A DNA stretch of 51,369 bases, taken from positions 1 through 51,369 of the forward strand of contig DAOPZJ010000013.1 in NCBI GenBank assembly GCA_035353335.1, in the 5' to 3' direction. Both the position numbers and the translations under genes were made by a program. This DNA is from Oscillospiraceae bacterium. GTDB lineage: Bacteria > Bacillota > Clostridia > Oscillospirales > JAKOTC01. The notes beneath the pieces are model-generated. The model saw only the letters and a list, made by a program, of their open reading frames with translations. It searched no databases and was not told the origin of the DNA. Of the stretch, positions 32,310 through 40,826 are shown one piece after another; position 1 is the first letter of the stretch, and every line of letters begins with the position of its first letter.

Positions 32310-33068
32310 ATGTCAGTTGATTTTTCACTAAAAAGCAAAGTCGCCATTGTCACCGGATGCAGTGCCGGGATCGGAAACGGCATCGCAAAAGGGCTGGCAG
32401 AAGCCGGCGCAGAAATCTATGGTGTGTCTTCTCGCGGGGAGTTCGCCGAGATCAAAGAAGCGGTTGAGGCCCGCGGCAGACGGTTTGAGGGTCGGAAAGC
32501 TAACCTGATGACCGTTGGACCCATAGAATCCATTATCAACGATTGTATCACGAAGTTCGGACGCGTCGACATTCTTGTCAACAATGCCGGTATTATCCGC
32601 CGTGAGGATGCGATCAACTTCTCCGAGAAGGACTGGGATGATGTGATGAACATCAACCTCAAAACCGTCTTTTTCTTTTCACAGCGCGTAGCAAAGGAGT
32701 TTATCAAACAGGGCAGCGGCAAGATTATCAACATCGCATCGATGCTCTCCTATCAGGGCGGCATTCAGGTTCCGTCCTACTGCGCCTCCAAAAGCGGCGT
32801 CAAAGGCATCACGATGGAACTCGCCAACGAATGGGCAAAATACAACATCAATGTCAACGCCATCGCCCCCGGGTACATCGCAACCAACATCACCGCACCG
32901 CTCTCCGACGATGCAGAGCGTTCGGCCGACATCCTCGCCCGAATTCCTGCAGGCCGCTGGGGCACTCCTGAAGACGTCGCCGGAGTTGCGGTATTCCTGG
33001 CTTCTTCCGCTTCCGACTATGTCAACGGCTTCACGGTTGCGTGCGACGGCGGCTGGTTAGCGAGATAA
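32310..33068 (+). CDS. kduD: KduD-type short-chain dehydrogenase, copy 1
   Basis: The start at ATG 32310 has GAAAGG upstream and gives 252 residues. It is an SDR with the nucleotide motif TGCSAGIG, NNAG, and the catalytic Ser144, Tyr157 and Lys161 (PSYCASKSG). Gene context and length fit 2-dehydro-3-deoxy-D-gluconate 5-dehydrogenase, which interconverts 2,5-diketo-3-deoxygluconate and KDG. Residues 41-42 after the second beta strand are Ser-Arg, compared with Phe-Pro in copy 2; a basic residue here often goes with NADPH. It is about 80-85 percent identical to the next gene. Confidence 0.88.
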   Translation: MSVDFSLKSKVAIVTGCSAGIGNGIAKGLAEAGAEIYGVSSRGEFAEIKEAVEARGRRFEGRKANLMTVGPIESIINDCITKFGRVDILVNNAGIIRREDAINFSEKDWDDVMNINLKTVFFFSQRVAKEFIKQGSGKIINIASMLSYQGGIQVPSYCASKSGVKGITMELANEWAKYNINVNAIAPGYIATNITAPLSDDAERSADILARIPAGRWGTPEDVAGVAVFLASSASDYVNGFTVACDGGWLAR

Positions 33069-33075
33069 AAGTCCT

Positions 33076-33102
33076 ATACTTGAAAGTCCAACCACCTTCA
33101 AG
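33076..33102 (+). repeat. Intergenic hairpin between the two kduD copies
   Basis: ACTTGAA (about 33077-33083) pairs with TTCAAGT (about 33096-33102) in the 66-base gap between the paralogous dehydrogenase genes. There is no strong T run. Confidence 0.45.
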
Positions 33103-33134
33103 TTCATTTTATATCATTTCAAAGGAGTGTTTTT

Positions 33135-33893
33135 ATGTCAACCAATTTCTCTCTCAAAGGCAAAGTCGCGATCGTCACCGGCTGCGAAGTCGGTCTCGGC
33201 TACGGCATGGCAAAGGGTCTCGCCGAAGCGGGCGCGGACATCTACGGTGCTTCTTTCCCCGGTGATTTCGCCGAGATCAAAGCGGCAGTCGAGGCCTGCG
33301 GCAGACGGTTTGAAGGCCAAAAGGCCAATCTGATGTCCGTCGAGCCGATCGACGAAATCGTTTCCGACTGCGTTGCCAAGTTCGGCCACGTCGACATCCT
33401 CGTCAACAACGCGGGCATCATCCGCCGTGAGGATTCGATCAACTTCTCTGAGAAGGACTGGGACGACGTGATGAACATCAACCTCAAAACCGTCTTCTTC
33501 CTGTCCCAGCGGGTCGCCAAAGAATATATGAAACAGGGCGGCGGCAAGATCATCAATATCGCGTCGATGCTTTCTTATCAGGGCGGCATCCGCGTTCCGT
33601 CTTACTGCGCATCCAAGAGCGGCGTCAAGGGCATCACGATGGAACTTGCCAATGAGTGGGCCAAGTTCAACATCAACGTCAACGCAATCGCCCCGGGGTA
33701 TATGGCCACCAACAATACTGCTCCGATCCGTGCCGACGCCGAGCGCGAAGCCAGCATCCTTGCACGCATTCCGGCAGGCCGCTGGGGCACTCCTGACGAC
33801 GTCGCCGGTGTCGCGGTATTTTTGGCTGCACCCGCTTCCGACTATGTCAACGGCTTCACAGTCGCCTGTGACGGCGGCTGGCTGGCTAGGTGA
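33135..33893 (+). CDS. kduD: KduD-type short-chain dehydrogenase, copy 2
   Basis: This 252-residue SDR is the tandem paralogue of the preceding gene, collinear with no gaps. The catalytic Ser, Tyr and Lys and the NNAGIIRRED and SYQGG segments are the same. Differences cluster in the cofactor-binding N-terminus (TGCEVGLG versus TGCSAGIG; SFPGDF versus SSRGEF) and in the substrate loop (NTAPIRAD versus ITAPLSDD). The preserved frame and active site argue that both copies work, perhaps with different cofactor or substrate stereoisomer. AAAGGAG precedes the ATG. Confidence 0.9.
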   Translation: MSTNFSLKGKVAIVTGCEVGLGYGMAKGLAEAGADIYGASFPGDFAEIKAAVEACGRRFEGQKANLMSVEPIDEIVSDCVAKFGHVDILVNNAGIIRREDSINFSEKDWDDVMNINLKTVFFLSQRVAKEYMKQGGGKIINIASMLSYQGGIRVPSYCASKSGVKGITMELANEWAKFNINVNAIAPGYMATNNTAPIRADAEREASILARIPAGRWGTPDDVAGVAVFLAAPASDYVNGFTVACDGGWLAR

Positions 33894-33955
33894 TTTTTCA
33901 AATCACCATGTAGTTTGACCCTTACGGGCCAAACATCCCGCCCTTAATGAAAGGA
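33894..33955 (+). repeat. Intergenic hairpin element upstream of kduI
   Basis: Directly after the kduD stop, TTTTTCAAA is followed by a stem (GTTTG-CCC 33913-33921 with GGG-CAAAC 33926-33934), then CATCCC and TTAATGA. The same order of blocks recurs at 38099-38160 before serA. It ends shortly before the ribosome binding site. Confidence 0.7.
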
Positions 33956-33966
33956 ATGTTATAATT

Positions 33967-34803
33967 ATGTTGGAAATCAGACATTGTTCCCATCCCGATG
34001 ACGCAAAATTATTGACCACCGACGAACTGCGCGAGCGGTTTTTGATTGAAAACCTGTTCAATGCCGACGAGATCAAGATGGTCTATTCGCATTACGACCG
34101 TTATATCATCGGCGGCTGCATTCCGGTCAAAAAGACCCTGAAGATCGAAGAACCGGAACTCAAGACCGAGTATTTCCTCGAGCGCCGCGAAATGGCATTC
34201 TTGAACACCGCGGGCGGCAAAGCCGTAATCACGGTCGAGGGCCAGAAATATGTGTTGAACAACAAAGACGCACTGTATGTCGGTAAAGGCAACAAGGAAG
34301 TCACCGTCGCCAGCGAAGACGCGGCAAACCCTTGCAAGCTCTATTTCGTCTCCTGCACGGCGCATATGGCTTACCCCACAGTACTGATTGACATCACCAA
34401 GGCAACGCCGACCCATATGGGCGACAAAGCTAACTGCAACGAGCGCACGATTTATAAATACATCCATGCCGACGGTATCGCAAAGAGCTGCCAGCTGATG
34501 CTGGGCGTCACGATTCTCGAAAAGGGCAGCATCTGGAACACCATGCCGGTGCACACCCACGACCGCCGCATGGAGGCCTATCTCTACTTCGACCTCAGCC
34601 CTGAAAACGTGGTATTCCACCTGATGGGCGAACCGACCGAGACCCGCCATTTGGTCATGAAAGACCACGAAGCCGTGATCAGCCCGAACTGGTCGATCCA
34701 CTCTGCGGCGGGTACCTCGAATTACGCCTTCTGCTGGGCTATGGCCGGTGAGAACTACACTTTTACCGATCAGGACTTTATCAAGCCCGTTGACATGAAA
34801 TAA
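33967..34803 (+). CDS. kduI: 5-dehydro-4-deoxy-D-glucuronate isomerase
   Basis: This 278-residue enzyme converts 4-deoxy-L-threo-5-hexosulose uronate to 2,5-diketo-3-deoxygluconate. The zinc ligands of the E. coli enzyme are kept at the same numbering: His196, His198 and Glu203 in the HTHDRRME segment, and His245 in WSIHSAAG. Length is identical to E. coli KduI. The strong match makes this the anchor for the function of the operon. AAAGGAATG precedes the start, downstream of a repeated hairpin element. Confidence 0.97.
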   Translation: MLEIRHCSHPDDAKLLTTDELRERFLIENLFNADEIKMVYSHYDRYIIGGCIPVKKTLKIEEPELKTEYFLERREMAFLNTAGGKAVITVEGQKYVLNNKDALYVGKGNKEVTVASEDAANPCKLYFVSCTAHMAYPTVLIDITKATPTHMGDKANCNERTIYKYIHADGIAKSCQLMLGVTILEKGSIWNTMPVHTHDRRMEAYLYFDLSPENVVFHLMGEPTETRHLVMKDHEAVISPNWSIHSAAGTSNYAFCWAMAGENYTFTDQDFIKPVDMK

Positions 34804-34814
34804 AGGATAGCAAT

Positions 34815-35768
34815 ATGAATGATTTATTAAAACTTATCGGCGAATACGGTCTCGTACCCGCTATCGCGTTAGACGATGCCGACACTGCGGTGCCTGTGGC
34901 AAAAGCGCTGGTCGCGGGCGGCCTTCCGGTCGCCGAAATCACCTTCCGCACCTCTTGTGCAACCGAGTGCATCCGCCGCATCGCCAAGGAAGTTCCCGAA
35001 ATCATCCTCGGCGCGGGCACGGTTCTGACCGTGGATCAGGCGAAAGAAGCCGTCGATTGCGGCGCAAAATATATTGTCGCACCCGGTTTTAATCCAAAAG
35101 TCGTCAAGTGGTGCATCGACAATAACATCCCGGTCATGCCCGGCGTCTCCGGCACCGCAGAAATCGAAGCGGCGCTCGAAATGGGGCTGACTGCGGTCAA
35201 GTTCTTCCCTGCCGAACAGATGGGCGGCATCGCGTCGCTCAAGGCGTTCGCGGGCCCCTATACCCAGATGAAGTTTTTGCCGACCGGCGGCGTGAGTGAG
35301 AAAAACATCGCAGATTATCTGGCGCTGCCGAACGTCCTTGCCTGCGGCGGCTCGTTCGTCATTGACAAAGCTGCGATCAAGGAGGGCAACTACGCCAAAA
35401 TCACCGAACTGACCAAAACCGCCGTCAAAGCGATTTTAGGCTATCAGATCGCCCATGTCGGTATCTACACCAAAGACGACGCGCAGACCGAATCGGTCAA
35501 GGCGTTTCTTTCGATGACGTTCGACTTGCCCCAAACAAAAGGCTTTGTCGGCACCGAGTTCGAGGTTATGACCCCCTATCTGGCGGAAAAAGGCCATGTC
35601 GCCATCGCGACCAACAGCACCGAACGCGGCGTGCGCTATATGACCGACAAAGGCATCAAGTTCAACCCGGATGGCATGAAGTATAACGACAAGGGCAAGC
35701 TGAACGCGGCTTACCTCGATATCGACCTGAACGGCTTCACCCTGCACCTGCTGCAGAAAAAGTTTTAG
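34815..35768 (+). CDS. eda: KDPG aldolase with C-terminal VOC-like domain
   Basis: Residues 1-205 are a class I aldolase for 2-keto-3-deoxy-6-phosphogluconate: Glu41 and Arg45 in AEITFRTS, VAPGFNP, PVMPGVSGTAEIEAA and the Schiff-base Lys129 in AVKFFPAEQ. Residues about 207-317 (IAHVGIYTKDDAQ through LNGFTLHLLQKKF) look like a vicinal-oxygen-chelate/glyoxalase-type half, giving 317 residues against about 210 for the usual enzyme. The extension occurs in some Clostridial aldolases; its role is unknown. The enzyme produces pyruvate and glyceraldehyde-3-phosphate as the last step of this pathway. Confidence 0.92.
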   Translation: MNDLLKLIGEYGLVPAIALDDADTAVPVAKALVAGGLPVAEITFRTSCATECIRRIAKEVPEIILGAGTVLTVDQAKEAVDCGAKYIVAPGFNPKVVKWCIDNNIPVMPGVSGTAEIEAALEMGLTAVKFFPAEQMGGIASLKAFAGPYTQMKFLPTGGVSEKNIADYLALPNVLACGGSFVIDKAAIKEGNYAKITELTKTAVKAILGYQIAHVGIYTKDDAQTESVKAFLSMTFDLPQTKGFVGTEFEVMTPYLAEKGHVAIATNSTERGVRYMTDKGIKFNPDGMKYNDKGKLNAAYLDIDLNGFTLHLLQKKF

Positions 35769-35781
35769 GGGGATTTTCGAA

Positions 35782-36804
35782 ATGGCTAAAATCGTCTGTT
35801 TCGGCGAGATCATGCTTCGGCTCTCGCCTCCGAATTATCAACGGTTCGTCCAATGCGACAGTTTCGATGCGCTCTACGGCGGCGGAGAAGCGAATGTCAG
35901 CGTCAGTTTGGCCAACTTCGGCCTTGATGCGGCGTTTGTGACCAAGGTTCCGTCGCACGAGATCGGACAGGCAGCCGTCAACGAGCTGCGCCGCTACGGT
36001 GTCGATACCTCCATGATCGTGCGCGGGGGCGAACGACTCGGCATCTATTACTGCGAAAAAGGCGCCTCACAGCGTCCGTCTAAAGTCATTTATGACCGCA
36101 AATACGCCTCCATCGCAGCGGCGGATCCGTCCGAATTCGACTGGGAAAAAATTTTCGCGGGTTGTGCATGGTTCCATTTCACCGGTATCACCCCTGCCCT
36201 GTCCGACAACTGCGCTATGGCTTGTCTGGACGCGGTCAAGGCCGCGAAGAAGCTCGGCGTCAAGGTCAGCTGCGATCTGAACTTCCGCAAAAACTTATGG
36301 TCAACCGAGAAGGCCGGCAAAGTCATGGGCGAGCTGATGAAGTATGTGGACCTGTGCATCGCCAACGAGGAAGATGCGGACAAGGTCTTCGGAATCAAAG
36401 CTCCGAATACTGATGTCAGCGGCGGCAAGCTGAGCCACGAGGGCTATAAATTCGTCGCGGCGGAACTTTCCAAGCGGTTCGGCTGCGAAAAAGTCGCAAT
36501 CACTCTGCGCAGCTCCAAGTCGGCAAACGACAACAACTGGGCCGGAATGCTTTATGACGGAAAAGACTACTATTTCTCCAAGGACTACGACGTGCACATT
36601 GTCGATCGGGTTGGCGGCGGTGACAGCTTCGGCGGCGGGCTGATCTACAGCATTTTGACCGGAATGAGCAGCGCCGATGCGCTCGAGTTCGCGGTTGCGG
36701 CTTCCTGCCTGAAGCACGCGGTCGAAGGCGACTTCAACCACGTCTCGGTGGCAGAGGTTAAAGCCCTCGCGGGCGGCGACGGCAGCGGCCGGGTTCAGCG
36801 GTAA
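35782..36804 (+). CDS. kdgK: 2-dehydro-3-deoxygluconokinase (PfkB family)
   Basis: This 340-residue sugar kinase of the ribokinase/PfkB family phosphorylates KDG to KDPG. Seen are GEIMLRLSPPNYQRF at the N-terminus, GGGEANVSVSLANFGL (substrate lid), SCDLNFRKNLW, and the anion-hole and catalytic motif RVGGGDSFGGGL with its Asp. Lying 13 bases after eda and followed by a terminator, it closes the uronide operon. Assignment to KDG rather than another acid sugar rests on the KduI-KduD-Eda context. Confidence 0.93.
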   Translation: MAKIVCFGEIMLRLSPPNYQRFVQCDSFDALYGGGEANVSVSLANFGLDAAFVTKVPSHEIGQAAVNELRRYGVDTSMIVRGGERLGIYYCEKGASQRPSKVIYDRKYASIAAADPSEFDWEKIFAGCAWFHFTGITPALSDNCAMACLDAVKAAKKLGVKVSCDLNFRKNLWSTEKAGKVMGELMKYVDLCIANEEDADKVFGIKAPNTDVSGGKLSHEGYKFVAAELSKRFGCEKVAITLRSSKSANDNNWAGMLYDGKDYYFSKDYDVHIVDRVGGGDSFGGGLIYSILTGMSSADALEFAVAASCLKHAVEGDFNHVSVAEVKALAGGDGSGRVQR

Positions 36805-36819
36805 AATACATGATTTTAT

Positions 36820-36846
36820 AAGGCGGGGATATCTCCGCCTTTTCAA
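36820..36846 (+). terminator. Terminator of the uronide operon
   Basis: The AAGGCGG stem (36820-36826) pairs with CCGCCTT (36835-36841) and is followed by TTTTC, 16 bases after the kdgK stop. Confidence 0.75.
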
Positions 36847-36929
36847 TTTCCAACCAGTCCGAGATCCTTTGAAACCTATTGTCAAATAAGTGCGGTTCAG
36901 AAGAACAAAATTCTTTTTCCTCTCCGGGG

Positions 36930-36958
36930 TTGCACGATATGCAAAAACATCGTATAAT
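36930..36958 (+). promoter_or_regulatory. Promoter of the serC-serA operon
   Basis: There is -35 TTGCAC (36930-36935), a 17-base spacer and -10 TATAAT (36953-36958), 52 bases before serC. Confidence 0.82.
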
Positions 36959-37009
36959 GATACATATTACGGCGATAATTTTGCCATCGGGAAATGAGGA
37001 AAAGCAGAA

Positions 37010-38098
37010 ATGGAAAGAGTTTATAATTTTTCGGCGGGACCGTCTATGCTGCCGCTCGAAGTCCTTCAAAGAGCACAGAGCGAGCTGGTCAGTTATGGTA
37101 CCAGCGGTATGTCGGTGATGGAAATGAGCCATCGATCTAAGGACTATGAAGCTATTATACAGACCGCCGAGGCCGATTTGCGCACCTTGATGGCAATCCC
37201 CGACAGCTATACCGTGCTTTTTTTACAGGGCGGCGCGTCGCTGCAGTTTGATATGATCCCGATGAACCTGATGACCGGATCTAAAAAGGCCGATTTCGTG
37301 GTGACCGGGCAATGGGCCAAACGCGCCGTCGAAGAGGCCTTGAAATTCGGCACGGCGAATGTGGTCGCCAGTTCTGCAGACAAAGTTTTTAATTATATCC
37401 CCGACCTTGACTCAAAGACCTTTTCCAAGGACGCGGATTATTTTCATATCACATTGAATAACACCATCTACGGCACCCGGTTTACAAAATTGCCCGAAGT
37501 CGGGAATATTCCGCTTGTTGCGGACATGTCTTCGTCGATTCTCGCCGAGCAGGTTGACATCACCAAATTCGGTCTGTTATATGCCGGGGCGCAAAAAAAC
37601 CTCGGCCCGGCGGGCGTCACGGTTGTGATCATCCGTAACGATTTAATCGGGCATGAGCCGGAGAACACGCCGTCCATGCTATCCTACGCGATCCATGCTA
37701 AAGACAAATCGATGTTCAACACCCCGCCGACTTATGCGATTTATGTGATGGGGTTGGTATTCAAATGGATGCTCGAGCGCGGCGGAGTAGCCGTGATGCA
37801 GAAAATAAACGAGAAAAAAGCCGCTATTCTTTATAATTACCTCGATAACTCGAAGTTGTTCCGAGGCACGGTGGCCAAAAAGGACCGCTCGCTGATGAAC
37901 ATCCCGTTCGTGCTGCCGACCGAAGAGCTTAATGAGAAGTTCATCAAACTGGCCAAGCAGGCCGGATTTGTCAACCTCAAGGGCCACCGTACCGTCGGCG
38001 GCATGCGCGCGAGCATTTATAACGCGATGCCGGTCGAGGGCGTTCATGCTTTGGTTGACTTTATGGATAAGTTCGAAGGGAGAGAGTTTGAAAAATAA
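37010..38098 (+). CDS. serC: Phosphoserine aminotransferase
   Basis: This 362-residue PLP enzyme of class V performs the second step of serine synthesis, 3-phosphohydroxypyruvate to phosphoserine. It opens YNFSAGPSMLP, typical of SerC, with FLQGGASLQFDMIPMNL and the Lys-bearing LLYAGAQKNLGPAGVTVVII. The C-terminal GGMRASIYNAMPVEGVHALVDFM is also diagnostic. It is followed by serA, so the operon would supply serine. GAGGAAA precedes the start. Confidence 0.96.
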   Translation: MERVYNFSAGPSMLPLEVLQRAQSELVSYGTSGMSVMEMSHRSKDYEAIIQTAEADLRTLMAIPDSYTVLFLQGGASLQFDMIPMNLMTGSKKADFVVTGQWAKRAVEEALKFGTANVVASSADKVFNYIPDLDSKTFSKDADYFHITLNNTIYGTRFTKLPEVGNIPLVADMSSSILAEQVDITKFGLLYAGAQKNLGPAGVTVVIIRNDLIGHEPENTPSMLSYAIHAKDKSMFNTPPTYAIYVMGLVFKWMLERGGVAVMQKINEKKAAILYNYLDNSKLFRGTVAKKDRSLMNIPFVLPTEELNEKFIKLAKQAGFVNLKGHRTVGGMRASIYNAMPVEGVHALVDFMDKFEGREFEK

Positions 38099-38160
38099 GT
38101 TTTTCAAACTCGGAGTTTGGCCTTTCCAGGGCCAAATATCCCTAAATTAATGAGAAAGTG
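38099..38160 (+). repeat. Intergenic hairpin element upstream of serA
   Basis: Directly after the serC stop, GTTTTTCAAA is followed by a stem (TTTGGCC 38116-38122 with GGCCAAA 38130-38136), then TATCCC and TTAATGA. It is homologous in order and sequence to the element at 33894-33955 upstream of kduI. Confidence 0.7.
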
Positions 38161-38169
38161 GTAATCTAA

Positions 38170-39345
38170 ATGTATAAAATTCAAACACTCAACGCCATTT
38201 CGGACAGCGGGCTAAGCAGACTGACGCCGCTCGAATTTGAGGTTTCTCCCGATACAAAAGAACCCGCCGGCATCATTCTGCGCAGTTTTGACATGAACTC
38301 GATGGAGCTTCCCAAATCGCTGCTGGCGGTTGCCAGAGCGGGCGCGGGTGTCAATAATATACCGCTCGAAGAATGCGCCAAGCGCGGCATCGTGGTCTTC
38401 AACACGCCGGGTGCAAATGCCAATGCCGTCAAAGAGCTCGTCGTCGCAGCAATGTTGTTGTCCTCCCGCAAGATCGCTGACGGCGTCGCATGGGCGAAAA
38501 CACTGACTGATTCGGAAGATGTTGCAAAAGCTGTTGAAAAAGGCAAAGCGCAATTTGTCGGACCCGAAATCAAGGGTAAAAAGCTCGGCGTCATCGGCCT
38601 CGGGGCCATCGGCGCGCAGGTTGCCAACACCGGTTATGCACTTGGGATGCAGGTCTCTGGCCATGATCCGTTTTTGAGCGTCGACGCAGCTTGGAGTTTG
38701 TCGCGCGCCGTAAAGAAAGCCGCCTCAATCGAAGAGTTAATCTCGACCAGCGACTATATCAGTTTACATATTCCTTACACCGAAAAAACCAAAGGCATGT
38801 ACGGAAAAGAGCTTTTTAATGCCACTAAAAAAGGCGCACGGCTGTTGAACTTTTCGCGCGGGGAACTCGTGGATACCGACGCGCTTGCAGACGCCATCGC
38901 CGACGGCACTATTGCCTGTTATGCCACCGATTTCCCGTCCAAAGAAGTGCTTTCGCTGCCGAATACCCTCTGCATTCCGCACCTGGGGGCTTCGACGCCC
39001 GAATCCGAAGACAACTGCGCCGAGATGGCCGCTGATGAGATGGTGAATTACCTCCGTTACGGTATCATCCGCAACTCGGTCAACTTCCCTGCCTGTGAGG
39101 TGCCTTACAGCGGAAAAACACGCGTCACGATCTGCCACAAGAATATCCCGAACATGGTCAGCTCGATTACCTCTATCATCTCCGGCGACGGGCACAATAT
39201 TGACTATATGTCCAACCAGAGCCGCGGCAACTGGGCTTATACATTGATCGATATTGACAACGGTCTCACTGACGACGAACAGCTGTTAAGTCGGATTCTG
39301 GGCATCGTCGGCGTAACCGGTGCAAGAATTATCAAAAAGGCATAA
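38170..39345 (+). CDS. serA: D-3-phosphoglycerate dehydrogenase
   Basis: This 391-residue protein belongs to the D-2-hydroxyacid dehydrogenase family and performs the first step of serine synthesis. Seen are the N-terminal substrate part RAGAGVNNIPLEECAKRGIVVFNTPGANANAVKEL, the NAD fold GKKLGVIGLGAIGAQVAN, NFSRGELVDTDAL and the catalytic His in PHLGASTPES. A C-terminal ACT domain (about residues 318-391, VSSITSIISGDGHNIDYMSNQ) suggests feedback control by serine. The short form lacks the intervening domain of the longer SerA enzymes. Confidence 0.95.
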   Translation: MYKIQTLNAISDSGLSRLTPLEFEVSPDTKEPAGIILRSFDMNSMELPKSLLAVARAGAGVNNIPLEECAKRGIVVFNTPGANANAVKELVVAAMLLSSRKIADGVAWAKTLTDSEDVAKAVEKGKAQFVGPEIKGKKLGVIGLGAIGAQVANTGYALGMQVSGHDPFLSVDAAWSLSRAVKKAASIEELISTSDYISLHIPYTEKTKGMYGKELFNATKKGARLLNFSRGELVDTDALADAIADGTIACYATDFPSKEVLSLPNTLCIPHLGASTPESEDNCAEMAADEMVNYLRYGIIRNSVNFPACEVPYSGKTRVTICHKNIPNMVSSITSIISGDGHNIDYMSNQSRGNWAYTLIDIDNGLTDDEQLLSRILGIVGVTGARIIKKA

Positions 39346-39367
39346 TTTTATCAAAGGGGGAGATGCC

Positions 39368-39892
39368 ATGCCGGAGATTATCAAGTGTTATCGACAGAAA
39401 GTACCCGCCGCACGGTTTATCGGCGTTAAATACGGCGACGGAGACCGCGTGAATGGGGGTTTCGGGGTAAAATGGAGCGAGTGGTTTCAAAACAACCGTT
39501 TTGCTCCGCTTGAAACATTATGCACGTCGGAATTCTCAGGCGAATATGAAGACGGCGGCGCTTATATCGGGCTGATGCGGTGCAGGAACAGCGAGCCATT
39601 TGAGTATTGGATCGGTATGTTTCTCCCTGCTGAGACAGCGGTTCCCAACGGATATTCCTTTCACGATTTCCCCGCCAAAGACCTCGGCGTCTGCTGGGTC
39701 AAGGGCAAAGAGGATACAGTTTATTGCCAAGAAGATCTATGTTGTAAACAACTTGGAGCCGACGGCATGAAGATTGTAAATGACGAACAGGACGCATGCT
39801 GGTTTTTTGAGCGGTATGCATGCCCGCGTTTTACCACGCCGAACGAAACCTGCGAGGTTATTCTCGATATCTGCTTCTTCATCACCGAATAA
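39368..39892 (+). CDS. GyrI-like/AraC effector-binding domain protein
   Basis: The start at ATG 39368 has AGGGGGAG upstream and gives 174 residues. It looks like a stand-alone GyrI-like small-molecule-binding domain (the SHS2 duplication seen in SbmC and in BmrR/Rob effector domains). Supporting text includes PAARFIGVKYGDGD, a central acidic stretch with YIGLMRCRNSEPFEYWIGMFLP, and DFPAKDLGVCWVKGKEDTVY. No DNA-binding part is present. It lies between serA and a radical SAM gene, abutting the latter's ATG. Fold assignment is likely; ligand unknown. Confidence 0.7.
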   Translation: MPEIIKCYRQKVPAARFIGVKYGDGDRVNGGFGVKWSEWFQNNRFAPLETLCTSEFSGEYEDGGAYIGLMRCRNSEPFEYWIGMFLPAETAVPNGYSFHDFPAKDLGVCWVKGKEDTVYCQEDLCCKQLGADGMKIVNDEQDACWFFERYACPRFTTPNETCEVILDICFFITE

Positions 39893-40756
39893 ATGCATTT
39901 TAAAAAATATAAGTCCATTTTATCACCGCATAACGGCATGAACATTTACCGCGGCTGCCAGCACGGGTGCATCTACTGCGACAGCCGCAGTTTGTGTTAT
40001 CAATTTACCCACGATTTTGAGGACATCGAAGTCAAGACCGGTGCGCCGGAACAACTGGAAAGCGAATTATTACGAAAACGCAGCCGGAGCATGGTCGGAA
40101 CCGGTTCGATGTGCGACCCGTATATCCCGCTTGAAAAAGAGCTGGAATATACCCGCCGCTGTCTTGAAGTGATTGACCGTTTGGGCTTCGGGCTTGCGAT
40201 TTTGACGAAGTCCGACTTGATTCTGCGCGATCTCGATTTATTAAAAAGCATCAACGAAAAGGCCAAATGCGTGGTTGAGATCACGCTGACGACTTTCGAC
40301 CAAAACTTATGTAAAATCCTCGAGCCGAATGTCTGTACGACAAAAAGGAGGTTCGAAGTGTTGAAAATCCTGCGCGATTACGGTATTCCGACGGTGGTTT
40401 GGCTGTGTCCTCTGCTGCCTTTCATCAATGACACCGAGGAAAATCTGCGCGGAATTCTATCGTATTGCTTTGAGGCCAAAGTTAAAGGTATTATCTGTTT
40501 TGACATCGGTGTGACGCTTCGAGACGGTGACCGCGAATACTTTTTCGCCGCGCTCAACCGCCATTTCCCGGGGATTATGCAGAAATATATTCAAAAATTC
40601 GGGCTTGCCTATTCCTGTGTCAGCGACAACAGCCCGGCGCTGATGAAGATTTTTCATCATGAATGCGAAAAGCGCGGTATCATGCACGATGTGGGACAAA
40701 TTTTTAAGTATATGAACACATTGGAAGAGAATGACGAGCAGTTGACGTTGATATAA
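39893..40756 (+). CDS. Radical SAM protein, SPL-like
   Basis: This 287-residue protein has the cluster motif RGCQHGCIYCDSRS (CxxxCxxC) near residue 20. The layout resembles the spore photoproduct lyase/SplB-like radical SAM subgroup: HGCIYCD, GTGSMCDPYIPLEKELEYTRRCLE, LAILTKSDLILRDLDLL and VEITLTTFDQNLCKILEPN. Many such proteins are annotated only as radical SAM, and a repair function is not established for this subgroup. The gene starts at the base after the GyrI-like stop and is followed by a strong terminator. Confidence 0.9.
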   Translation: MHFKKYKSILSPHNGMNIYRGCQHGCIYCDSRSLCYQFTHDFEDIEVKTGAPEQLESELLRKRSRSMVGTGSMCDPYIPLEKELEYTRRCLEVIDRLGFGLAILTKSDLILRDLDLLKSINEKAKCVVEITLTTFDQNLCKILEPNVCTTKRRFEVLKILRDYGIPTVVWLCPLLPFINDTEENLRGILSYCFEAKVKGIICFDIGVTLRDGDREYFFAALNRHFPGIMQKYIQKFGLAYSCVSDNSPALMKIFHHECEKRGIMHDVGQIFKYMNTLEENDEQLTLI

Positions 40757-40765
40757 TCAATCCCA

Positions 40766-40805
40766 AACACAAACGAGGCAGTCTTGCGACTGCCTCGTTT
40801 GTGTT
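40766..40805 (+). terminator. Terminator of the ser/radical SAM operon
   Basis: A perfect 18-bp stem (40766-40783 with 40788-40805) with a TTGC loop, rich in A at the base on the 5' side and T on the 3' side. Confidence 0.85.
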
Positions 40806-40826
40806 ATCTCCCTAGGTATGGCCGTT

